From NCBI RefSeq assembly GCF_001701045.1, contig NZ_CP016757.1, positions 3,188,219 through 3,252,218 of the forward strand: a DNA stretch of 64,000 nt. Reading direction: 5' to 3'. Position numbers and translations under genes: made by a program. Positions 53,752-60,944 of this stretch are shown piece after piece (the stretch's first letter is position 1; the number at the start of each line of letters is the position of its first letter). The notes below the pieces were generated by a model. It had not been told where the DNA came from, did no database searches, and saw only the letters and a program-made list of their open reading frames with translations. The stretch comes from Cloacibacillus porcorum (GTDB lineage Bacteria > Synergistota > Synergistia > Synergistales > Synergistaceae).

Positions 53752-55341
53752 CTATATCTGCGCCGAGTAGAGGCGTCCGAAGGACTCCAGCAGCTTCTGC
53801 CACAGCGGGCGTTTCTCCCACTCGGCGATGTTAAGCTCCTTACAGCGTTTCATGTCGGTCTCGAACTGCCGCGCGAAGGACTCCGCGATCTCCCGGTCGT
53901 AGATAAAGAGCTGGTTTTCAAAGTTGATATCGAGGCTGCGGACATCCATGTTGCAGGTGCCGACGGAGGCTATACGGCTGTCGGAGACGACCGACTTCGT
54001 GTGGATGAAGCCGTCCTGATACAAAAAGACGCGCACTCCCGCGCGCAGCAGCGGCTCGATATTGCTGCGGCTGCCCCAGAAGACGAGGAAGTGGTCCTTG
54101 ACGGAGGGCATCATCACGCGCACGTCAACGCCCGAGAGCGAGGAGGCGATGAGCGCGTTCATCAGCTCAGGGCCAGGCACCAGATACGGCGATGTCACCC
54201 AGACGCGCCTCTGCGCGCGCGAGATCATCCCGTAATAGCCCTTGGCGATCGAATGCCAGACGCTGTCGATGCCGCTCTCCACAACCTGCAGCGGGATCAC
54301 CGGCAGATCGGAATAGTCGTCTTTCACCGGCAGGCCGTTTATTATGATGTCAAGATCCTCGCAGATCGCGGCGGGATCGTCCGCGGAGCGCACGCACCAG
54401 TCGTGGAGGAATATCGCGTGCAGCGCCGGCACCGCCTCGCCCTCAAGGCGCACAAAGGTGTCGCGCCAGAAACCGAGATGGCCCTTGCCCTCGTATTCCT
54501 CGCCGATATTTATGCCGCCGGTGAAGGCCACCCTGCGGTCGACCACCAAAATCTTACGGTGATTGCGGAAATTCATCTTGCGGCGGAAGAGCGGCAGCGA
54601 AACTGGCATAAATGAGCGGCACTCGACGCCGGCCTCCTCGAGCTCCTTAACAAAACTGGCCTTGAGGCTCCAGCTGCCGACCGCGTCGTACAGAACGCGC
54701 ACCTTGACCCCGCGCCGCGCCGCCTCCATGAGCAGGCCGCCGATCTTATGCCCGAGGGCGTCGTCGCGGATGATAAAAAACTCCATGTGGATGAACTTCC
54801 GCGCCCCGGCGATCGCCGCCTCCATCGCGGGGAAGGTCTCACTGCCGTTTATCAGGATCTCCACGCGGTTACGCATGAGAAGGTCGGCGCCGCTGCAGGC
54901 GTGCAGCATCCTGCCGGTGAGAAACTGGTCCTCCGCCGCCTTTTTGAATGGCGAATGGTCAAAGCTGTACTTCTTCGCCGGACGGAAGAGCCGCCTGTTG
55001 CGAATACTCTGCAGGTCCGGGCCAAGGACAAGATACAGGACGACGCCCAAGACCGGCACCAGGATGAGAACGAGCATCCATAATATCGTCCGGTCTGGAT
55101 TCTGCCCCTCCATAAAGATGATGAAGGCGATAATGATGGAATAGATGATGATGATGTGCCACATATAGCTCTCTATAGTGGCAACGACCTGGTTAAAGAC
55201 ACGCGTAAAATGCTGCGTTACGCCGAGCCCCTCCTCCGTAAGGACGAAAAAATCCGCCAGCGTATCTATTATCGTCGGCAGAAAGCCGAGCAGAAAGGCC
55301 GCGATCAGGGCCCAGATTATCCATTTGCCGATTTTATTCAT
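53752..55341 (-). CDS. cls: Cardiolipin synthase (phospholipase D family)
   Basis: 529 residues. Three hydrophobic segments in the first 110 residues, then two HKD motifs: HRKILVVDRRVAFTGG and HTKSVVSDSRIASVG. Joins two phosphatidylglycerol molecules into cardiolipin at the inner membrane. The length fits ClsA-type enzymes. First gene of the operon cls - phosphoesterase - exonuclease; its promoter must lie in 55342-55478. Confidence 0.93.
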   Translation of the reverse strand: MNKIGKWIIWALIAAFLLGFLPTIIDTLADFFVLTEEGLGVTQHFTRVFNQVVATIESYMWHIIIIYSIIIAFIIFMEGQNPDRTILWMLVLILVPVLGVVLYLVLGPDLQSIRNRRLFRPAKKYSFDHSPFKKAAEDQFLTGRMLHACSGADLLMRNRVEILINGSETFPAMEAAIAGARKFIHMEFFIIRDDALGHKIGGLLMEAARRGVKVRVLYDAVGSWSLKASFVKELEEAGVECRSFMPVSLPLFRRKMNFRNHRKILVVDRRVAFTGGINIGEEYEGKGHLGFWRDTFVRLEGEAVPALHAIFLHDWCVRSADDPAAICEDLDIIINGLPVKDDYSDLPVIPLQVVESGIDSVWHSIAKGYYGMISRAQRRVWVTSPYLVPGPELMNALIASSLSGVDVRVMMPSVKDHFLVFWGSRSNIEPLLRAGVRVFLYQDGFIHTKSVVSDSRIASVGTCNMDVRSLDINFENQLFIYDREIAESFARQFETDMKRCKELNIAEWEKRPLWQKLLESFGRLYSAQI

Positions 55342-55478
55342 ATTGTCACGCCACCGTCCCTTTCCTCTAAGATATTATATGCGAAGAATTATTTTATCGG
55401 CAGAATATATGTTCTTTTGCGCCGTTCTGCCTCGGCGCAGTATCACATTTCCTTCAGGCAGGAAAAGAGGTAACTTGC
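55342..55478 (-). other. Upstream region of cls
   Basis: AT-rich just before the start; a TATATT/AATATA-rich stretch at 55370-55410 probably holds the promoter. No gene seen. Confidence 0.35.
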
Positions 55479-55743
55479 GGTTTAGCTTCTGCCCTTGTAG
55501 CCTCCCTCTCTGAGGCGGCCAGAGAGCCGAAATCTTTGATTTCGTGCGATTAGGCTGGTAATTACATCAGAGGTGTTGGCCGCCTATTTTTGGCGGCTGA
55601 CGGAAGGAGTGTTGCTCTGTATGGCGCGGTTTCCGCGCCATACAGAGCCCGCGGCAAAAGCCGCGGGAGAAACTAAGGTCAACTCTCCCTTAGTCCCTAC
55701 GGGACAGCTCCCTCGGAGAGGGCGCCAAAATTTTTGATAAACC
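55479..55743. repeat. Structured MITE-like repeat, copy A
   Basis: About 265 bp, bounded by GGTTTAGC (55479-55486) and a complementary GATAAACCGC (55736-55745). It shares about 180 bp of near-identical sequence with copy B at 59909-60298. Hairpins inside: GAAATC/GATTTC, GGCCGCC/GGCGGCT, a 15-bp stem CTCTGTATGGCGCGG with its complement (55615-55647), and CCCGCGG/CCGCGGG. The right end is shorter than in copy B. No protein is encoded. Confidence 0.75.
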
Positions 55744-55905
55744 GCTATTTATCATTTAGCATATTGAAGCTATTCCGCAGTGCGCCCTTGTCCTGTCGTA
55801 CCGGCCTGCGAGCGGTACCCAGATGCCGGGCTTAACCCCGAACGACTGAACGAAGAGAACCGACTCCAAACAAACGCTCCATGCGAAGAATCGCGCGCAA
55901 AAAAA
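55744..55905. other. Non-coding between repeat copy A and the FCD regulator
   Basis: No gene with a ribosome site. Holds only GTACCGGCCTGC-like short GC stretches ahead of the terminator. Confidence 0.3.
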
Positions 55906-55933
55906 CAGGCCCGGGGGCGCGGCTCCGGGCCTG
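55906..55933 (-). terminator. Terminator of the FCD regulator gene
   Basis: CAGGCCCGG (55906-55914) / CCGGGCCTG (55925-55933); minus strand continues with TTTTTTTGCG. Confidence 0.88.
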
Positions 55934-55953
55934 ACCGTATGGCGGCGTCTCGT

Positions 55954-56697
55954 TTATTTGGATACGCTGTCGATAAGGTTCGCTATGTGCCTTTTCATCG
56001 TGAGCTCAGCGAGCTCCGGGTCACGCGCCTCGACCGCTTCAAATATCCGGCGGTGCTCGCTGTTGTAGATATGCCCCGCGTCGCGGCGTATCTTCTCAAA
56101 GACCCGCCCGTACTCCTCTTTCTTGCGCAGCAGCTCGACGATCGCCTCCAATATCTGATTGTGGCTCGCCGCCGCGAGGGTGCGGTGGAACTCGTTGTCC
56201 AGCGCCGACACGGGAGAGCCGCTCTTGGCAAGGCGCTCCTGCTCCTTCACGACGCCGCGAAGCTCCTCTATCTCCGCCGGCGTGGCGTTGAGCGCAGCGA
56301 GCCGCGCGACGGTCGTCTCTACCGGCAGACGCGCCTCCAGCAGCTCCAGCAGGTAATTTTTATCGGTGTTTTCAAAGACGTCCAAGAACCCCTCCGTCCA
56401 TTTGTCGTGCCAGCGCATCTCTTCCAGTTCGCGCAGCCGCCTCTCTCCGTTGGCGGAGATCGTGCGCCCCTGATTGCTTACCTTCTCCGTGTAGCCCTCG
56501 TAATCCATATCGCGCAGGACGCGGCCCACCGTAGCCTCGGCCATGGAGAAGCCCTTCTTCTCCAGAAAGCGCTGCACCGACCCCGCCCCCGCGGGTTCGT
56601 TCGTCTCTTTGAGAAAGAGAAGTATGTTGTATATTACGTTGTCATGCGACTGTACCAAATCAAACACTCCTATATCCTTGATGCGCCCTTTGTCCAA
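55954..56697 (-). CDS. FCD-domain regulator with an unusual N-terminal winged helix
   Basis: 247 residues. The C-terminal half is a FadR-type FCD domain with the metal/ligand residues in SALDNEFHRTLAAASHN, YNSEHRRIFEAVEARD and MKRHIANL. The N-terminal 90 residues are not a standard GntR domain: NVIYNILLFLKET, then SVQRFLEKKGFSMAEATVGRVLRDMDYEGY resembles the HTH_12/NrpR-type winged helix. The combination is uncommon. A GC-rich gap of 94 bases separates it from the HD-GYP gene upstream, so they may share a transcript. Confidence 0.78.
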   Translation of the reverse strand: MDKGRIKDIGVFDLVQSHDNVIYNILLFLKETNEPAGAGSVQRFLEKKGFSMAEATVGRVLRDMDYEGYTEKVSNQGRTISANGERRLRELEEMRWHDKWTEGFLDVFENTDKNYLLELLEARLPVETTVARLAALNATPAEIEELRGVVKEQERLAKSGSPVSALDNEFHRTLAAASHNQILEAIVELLRKKEEYGRVFEKIRRDAGHIYNSEHRRIFEAVEARDPELAELTMKRHIANLIDSVSK

Positions 56698-56791
56698 GGG
56701 ACCGGCAACATCTGACTGTTAATCATCAAAAGTGATGAGTTAAGGATACCCAATATTTCATTTTATTTCAAGTCCATACAACAGTTTTTCC

Positions 56792-59752
56792 TCAAGGTTT
56801 ATCTTCGTCCTTCGTATCATTCAACGGCTCACCGAATATTTTAAGTTCGCCGCTCCTCAAAAGAGCGACCATCGCCGCGGCGATCGCGGGATCGAACTGC
56901 CGCCCGGAATTTTTTTCAATCTCGGAGATGATGTATTCAAGGCCGCACGCGGTTTTGTAAGTACGCGCGGTGGCCATCGCGTCAAGCGCGTCCGCGACGC
57001 AGATGACGCGCGCGACAAGCGGGATCTCCTCGCCCTTGAGTCCTTTGCTGTATCCTGTGCCGTCGTAGCGTTCATGATGATAGGCGGCGCCGTTCTTGAT
57101 CTCGTCGATTATCGTGATGTTGCTGAGGATATTTCCTCCCTTGACCACGTGCCGCTTCATAATCTCGAACTCTTCGTCCGTCAGCCGCTCCGGCTTGTTG
57201 AGGATGCTGTCCGGTATCCCAATCTTGCCGATGTCGTGAAGCAGCGCCGTGTAATAGAGGTTGTCGAGGTATTCTTTGGAAAAACCCAGCTTCCGGCCAA
57301 GCGCGACGGAATATTTCGCGACGCGCGTCGAGTGGCCGCTCGTGTACGGGTCCTTGGCGTCGATGGTATCCGCGATCGCCGCGAATGCCTGCGCCAGAAT
57401 CGCGCGCAGCTCCTCCTGACGCCTTTCAAGTTTGAGGCTGCGCCGCCGGTAGTAATAGCGGGTGAGGAGAAATATCAGCGCCGCCAGCGATAAGAAAAAT
57501 AGTACGATCACCACCGGCTCCTCGTAGAAGGCCTTCTCTTTGATTATCGATATCTCAAGCGGCTTCTCGCTCGCGGCGCCGTCGCCGTTAAATCCGCTGA
57601 ATATGAGCGTGTAGGAGCCACCGGGCAGGTTCGTGTAGCTGATGTTGCTGATATCCTGCTGATTGCCGGTATTCGTCTCGTCTTCAAAACCTTCGAGACG
57701 GTATTCCCCAACGTTGTATCCGGGGTTCGTGAAGCTCAGCACGGCAAGGTCGACGGTGAGTCGTTTCGCCCCGCCAGGCATATCTATCCGCTTTGGGTTT
57801 TCGTAGACCGTACCGTCCACGATGATCTTGTTAACCACCAGCTTCGGCCGGACGTTGTTCTTTTCAATCCGGTCGGGAACCACGGCGTAGAGGCCGCTGG
57901 TGCTGCACAGATAGAAGCTGCCGCGGCCGTCGAAGCTGTTCCATGAGTTGGGCGTCACCGTACTGCCAAGCCCCTCGCGGCGCATGAAGGAGGTCCAGTG
58001 CGCCTCCTTGCCCGCGAGCAGCTCTTTCCTGTCCGCCAGGTGTATACCCGTGTCGGCGATCAGCATCAGCCTGCCGTGCGGCCCGTTCTTTATATCAAAA
58101 ATCCCGCTTGAGACGCGGACCGGGATTTTAAAAGAGCGCGCCTTGCCATCGCGGTCCATAAATGAAATGCCGTTGCCGGCGCTCACCCAGATGCCGCCCT
58201 CCTCCGCGTCGTAGAGCATGCGGAGTATCACGTCCGCGCCAAGGCCGTCGGCCTTCGTGTAGTTCGTCATCACGCCGCCGCGCGTCACCGAGAAGATGCC
58301 GCCGCCGTCCGTGCCGAGATAGAGCGTCCCGTCATTGCTCTCGCAGGCGGAGAGTATCGTAAGGTTCGTCAGCCCCGATTCGCCGTCAAAGACCCGTATC
58401 ACCTTCCCGCCGCGTATGATAGCCGCGCCGCTGTTAGTGCTGGCGACGATGTCGCCGTTAGTGAGCTCCATCGCAAGGCGCACCTTGTCGTCCGGCATTC
58501 CCTCGGCCCGGCGGTAGTGTTTTAATCCCCCGTCAGGAGATACGCAGATCAGCCCCGACTCGGAGAAGGTGCTTATCCATATCCGCCCGCGGGAATCGCG
58601 GATGATGTTGCGGACACGCTTTCCGCGAAGCTCTTTCGTCAGTCCATTTTCATGAAGCCGGAAATCGGCGTCGGCAAGATAGAGCCCCTCGTCCGTGCCG
58701 ATATAGAGAAGGCCGCCGACGGCAAGGGCCGCGTTCGTCACCGCGGGAGGCAGCTGCAGCGCGAAATTTACATCCATGAATTTATTCTTTGTGAAATACA
58801 GCAGCCCCTGACGCGAGGAGGTGACCCAGAATCCTCCCTCATAGTCCTGAAATATCCTTTCGATAGAGCTATTGAGCAGCGCCCCCTCGATCAGGCGGAA
58901 TTTCAGTTCCTTATCAAAGCGGCCGAGGCCGTTATCAGCACAGACCCACAGATAGCCGTCACTGTCCTCGTAAAGGTCGTTTATGCCCTCAAGTCCCGGC
59001 GTCGGGATATATTCGGCGTTCCGCGCGGCACCGTCCGCTCCGAGAGAGAGCATCCCCCCCTCGGAGAGCCCAACGAATATCCGGCCCGAAGAGTGGCGGA
59101 TAACGCACTGCGCGGTGTGGTCCCGAAGCTCCGGCGCGGTTATCCTCCGGCGCAGCTCTCCATCCTTCAGGACAAAGACCTCCCCCGCGCGCGTCACGCC
59201 CCAGATGCCGCCCTCTCCGTCGCATATGAGGTCAAGAACAAAGGCGGTGTCCATATCCCCGAGCGGGATGCGTTCCAGCCCCTCCCGTGTCACGCGCCCA
59301 ACGCCGCTTGCGGAGCCGAAATATATCGTTCCGTCACGCCCCTCGGTGACGGCGCGGATGGTGTTAAAATGTCCCCCCGTGAGGTCGGGGATATGGCGGA
59401 ACTTGCCGCCCTCCTCGCGGACAAAGAGGCCGTTGTCGTTGGTGCCAACCCACAGCCGGCTGCCGCGGTCCTCATAGAGGGTGGTGGCGCTCTTGGCCGC
59501 GAAACCGCTGCGCCCGCCGGCAAAACGCAGGAAATCGGTGCAGTCGTAGCGCAGGAGGCCGCTGTAGGAGGCGACCCAAACGTAACCGTCGGCGGTCTGT
59601 AATACGTCGTTCGCCTCGTCCGCCCCCAGGCCGCTCCCTAAATTGAATAGGGTCTGCTTATATTCGGAAAGGAACACATGATCGGCACAAGCCTGCACCG
59701 GTGTCGATAGCAGTATAAAAAAGATTGCGGCCATCTGAAAAAATTTTCGCAT
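56792..59752 (-). CDS. Beta-propeller sensor with HD-GYP c-di-GMP phosphodiesterase domain
   Basis: 986 residues. Signal peptide 1-24, then some fourteen two-component-regulator propeller repeats (DGYVWVASYSGLLRYD, GSRLWVGTNDNGLFVRE and so on) to about residue 640, a Y_Y_Y beta domain (YRLEGFEDETN), one membrane helix near 740, and a cytosolic HD-GYP domain: LLHDIGKIGIPD, then HHERYDGTGYSKGLKGEEIPL. The third GYP residue is Ser here; metal-binding HD and HH remain. It senses something in the periplasm, probably a polymer breakdown product, and lowers c-di-GMP. No histidine kinase part is present, unlike hybrid systems of Bacteroides. Confidence 0.9.
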   Translation of the reverse strand: MRKFFQMAAIFFILLSTPVQACADHVFLSEYKQTLFNLGSGLGADEANDVLQTADGYVWVASYSGLLRYDCTDFLRFAGGRSGFAAKSATTLYEDRGSRLWVGTNDNGLFVREEGGKFRHIPDLTGGHFNTIRAVTEGRDGTIYFGSASGVGRVTREGLERIPLGDMDTAFVLDLICDGEGGIWGVTRAGEVFVLKDGELRRRITAPELRDHTAQCVIRHSSGRIFVGLSEGGMLSLGADGAARNAEYIPTPGLEGINDLYEDSDGYLWVCADNGLGRFDKELKFRLIEGALLNSSIERIFQDYEGGFWVTSSRQGLLYFTKNKFMDVNFALQLPPAVTNAALAVGGLLYIGTDEGLYLADADFRLHENGLTKELRGKRVRNIIRDSRGRIWISTFSESGLICVSPDGGLKHYRRAEGMPDDKVRLAMELTNGDIVASTNSGAAIIRGGKVIRVFDGESGLTNLTILSACESNDGTLYLGTDGGGIFSVTRGGVMTNYTKADGLGADVILRMLYDAEEGGIWVSAGNGISFMDRDGKARSFKIPVRVSSGIFDIKNGPHGRLMLIADTGIHLADRKELLAGKEAHWTSFMRREGLGSTVTPNSWNSFDGRGSFYLCSTSGLYAVVPDRIEKNNVRPKLVVNKIIVDGTVYENPKRIDMPGGAKRLTVDLAVLSFTNPGYNVGEYRLEGFEDETNTGNQQDISNISYTNLPGGSYTLIFSGFNGDGAASEKPLEISIIKEKAFYEEPVVIVLFFLSLAALIFLLTRYYYRRRSLKLERRQEELRAILAQAFAAIADTIDAKDPYTSGHSTRVAKYSVALGRKLGFSKEYLDNLYYTALLHDIGKIGIPDSILNKPERLTDEEFEIMKRHVVKGGNILSNITIIDEIKNGAAYHHERYDGTGYSKGLKGEEIPLVARVICVADALDAMATARTYKTACGLEYIISEIEKNSGRQFDPAIAAAMVALLRSGELKIFGEPLNDTKDEDKP

Positions 59753-59908
59753 CCCCGCACCTCGGATAAAGTATGTTAGGTCCAGTCATTATAAGTGTTC
59801 GGAGGTATGCAAGTCTATCTAATTCGGGGAAAACCGGGGCGAACGCATCGATAACGCTCAAAGGCGATAAATGACGATTTATCATTTCCCTTATCGAAGG
59901 TAAGTAAC
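59753..59908. other. Upstream region of the HD-GYP gene
   Basis: No gene. Contains GATAAATGACGATTTATC-like dyad (59868-59883), which also abuts the repeat copy B. Confidence 0.35.
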
Positions 59909-60298
59909 GGTTTAGCTTTTGACTTGCCCTCTTGCCTCCCTCTCTGAGGCGGCCAGGGAGCCGAAATCTTTGATTTCGTGCGATTCGGCTGGTAGTTACA
60001 TCAGAGGTGTCGGCCGCCTGTTTTTGGCGGCTGACGGAAGGAGTGTTACTCTGTTTGGCTCGGGAACCGCGCCAAACAGAGCCCGCGGCAAAAGCCGCGG
60101 GAGAACCTAAGGTCAACTCTCCCTCAGTCTCGGCGAAAAACATCGCCGAGCCAGCTCTGATGTAACTACCAGCCGAATCGCACAAATCAGAAGAACTCTG
60201 ATTTGGCTCCCTGGCCGCCTCACAGAGGGCGCCTTTAAGGGCAAAGTCAAAAGAAAGGTTAAACAGCTATTTATTTTTTACACTCTCAAAGCTAAACC
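59909..60298. repeat. Structured MITE-like repeat, copy B, with long terminal inverted repeats
   Basis: About 390 bp between GGTTTAGC (59909-59916) and GCTAAACC (60291-60298). The outer ~100 bases at each end are imperfect inverted repeats: CTGAGGCGGCCAGGGAGCC at the left recurs on the other strand near 60210-60230, and CGGCTGGTAGTTACATCAGA (left) is matched at 60148-60175. The middle matches copy A. The 33-nt hairpin 60049-60081 has a base-pair swap against copy A (TATGG/CCATA to TTTGG/CCAAA). No transposase; non-autonomous element or mobile structured RNA. Confidence 0.78.
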
Positions 60299-60377
60299 GC
60301 TATTTATCTCTTTTCTCTAACCAAAGATGGATCGGCGTTTAGACACGCCGCTGATTTAGCTCAACAGGACCGGAGAC

Positions 60378-60396
60378 CGGCGGCCAAGAGCCGCCG
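60378..60396 (-). terminator. Stem-loop directly after the Nif11-like gene
   Basis: CGGCGGC (60378-60384) / GCCGCCG (60390-60396), 5-base loop, starting at the gene's stop codon. No T run, so a weak terminator at best. Confidence 0.4.
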
Positions 60397-60657
60397 TCAC
60401 ATGCAATTGCCCCACATACCCATCACGATATCACGCAGGTCGCCGGGGCCGAACAGACGGCGCTCCTCTTCCGTCATGAGGTAAAATTCGCGGCAAAGCA
60501 CGTCGTCCAGTTCCTTGGGGGTGAATGAGTATCCGAGCGCGCGGAGTGCCATACCGTGTTCTCTTTTGGGCAGCATGGTGATCTCTATACATTTACCGCG
60601 TATAGTTGTATCTTCCATCAGGTCGCGGAAGAATCGTTTCGCGTCTTTTAAGCGCAA
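60397..60657 (-). CDS. Nif11-like small protein (86 aa)
   Basis: TTG start at 60657 with AGGAG nine bases before it. The pattern AKRFFRDLMEDTTIRGK and LRALGYSFTPKELDDVL is the Nif11 domain, known mainly as a leader of ribosomally made, modified peptides but also as a stand-alone small protein. The C-terminus ends DIVMGMWGNCM, a short Gly/Cys tail that could be a core peptide; the usual GG cleavage site is not clear. No maturation enzyme is in the window. A 36-residue hydrophobic ORF lies just upstream on the same strand. The RiPP role is speculative. Confidence 0.6.
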   Translation of the reverse strand: MRLKDAKRFFRDLMEDTTIRGKCIEITMLPKREHGMALRALGYSFTPKELDDVLCREFYLMTEEERRLFGPGDLRDIVMGMWGNCM

Positions 60658-60766
60658 TTCGTCTCACTCCTGTTCTGTGGTTGAGGGTACAGCCCGTCAC
60701 CGCCGGCAGGCTATTTTTCGAGAAAGGTTTTATCTCTTTCCGTATATAAGCATTTTACGGAACTCT

Positions 60767-60877
60767 CTATCCATATCGCACCTCGTGAGTCAACAGGCAA
60801 AAGATGAGGAAGAGACAGATTGAAAAGAGTATCGCGATCAACAGCGGCGCGTGGAATCCTCGATGTTTCGCAGACAT
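60767..60877 (-). CDS. Short hydrophobic ORF upstream of the Nif11-like gene (36 aa)
   Basis: Thirty-six codons, ATG 60877 to TAG 60767, behind GGGAGATGATCGG. The peptide begins MSAKHRGFHAP, continues with a 20-residue membrane helix (LLIAILFSICLFLIFCLLTH) and ends EVRYG. A second ORF of 14 codons (60774 to 60730, MDREFRKMLIYGKR) overlaps its stop with its own GAGGTG. Both run toward the Nif11-like gene 72 bases further. No similarity recognised; translation is supported only by ribosome sites and layout. Confidence 0.45.
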   Translation of the reverse strand: MSAKHRGFHAPLLIAILFSICLFLIFCLLTHEVRYG

Positions 60878-60901
60878 CCGATCATCTCCCGGCATAATGG
60901 C

Positions 60902-60936
60902 ACACGGAACGGAGTTTTTCATTCTCCGTTCCGTGT
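60902..60936. terminator. Long hairpin after the Big2 surface protein gene
   Basis: Perfect 13-bp stem ACACGGAACGGAG (60902-60914) / CTCCGTTCCGTGT (60924-60936), 9-base loop. On the minus strand no T run follows, so it may stabilise the mRNA end rather than terminate. Confidence 0.5.
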
Positions 60937-60944
60937 TTTAGCCT

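Noticed and set aside
55500-55740. CRISPR-like repetition
   Set aside because: Hairpins are not regularly spaced and there are no direct repeats with spacers; it is one element with a second copy 4.4 kb away.
60349-60420. tRNA-like GC stems near the Nif11-like gene
   Set aside because: No cloverleaf, no T-loop GGTTCRA pattern; only a short hairpin at the stop codon.
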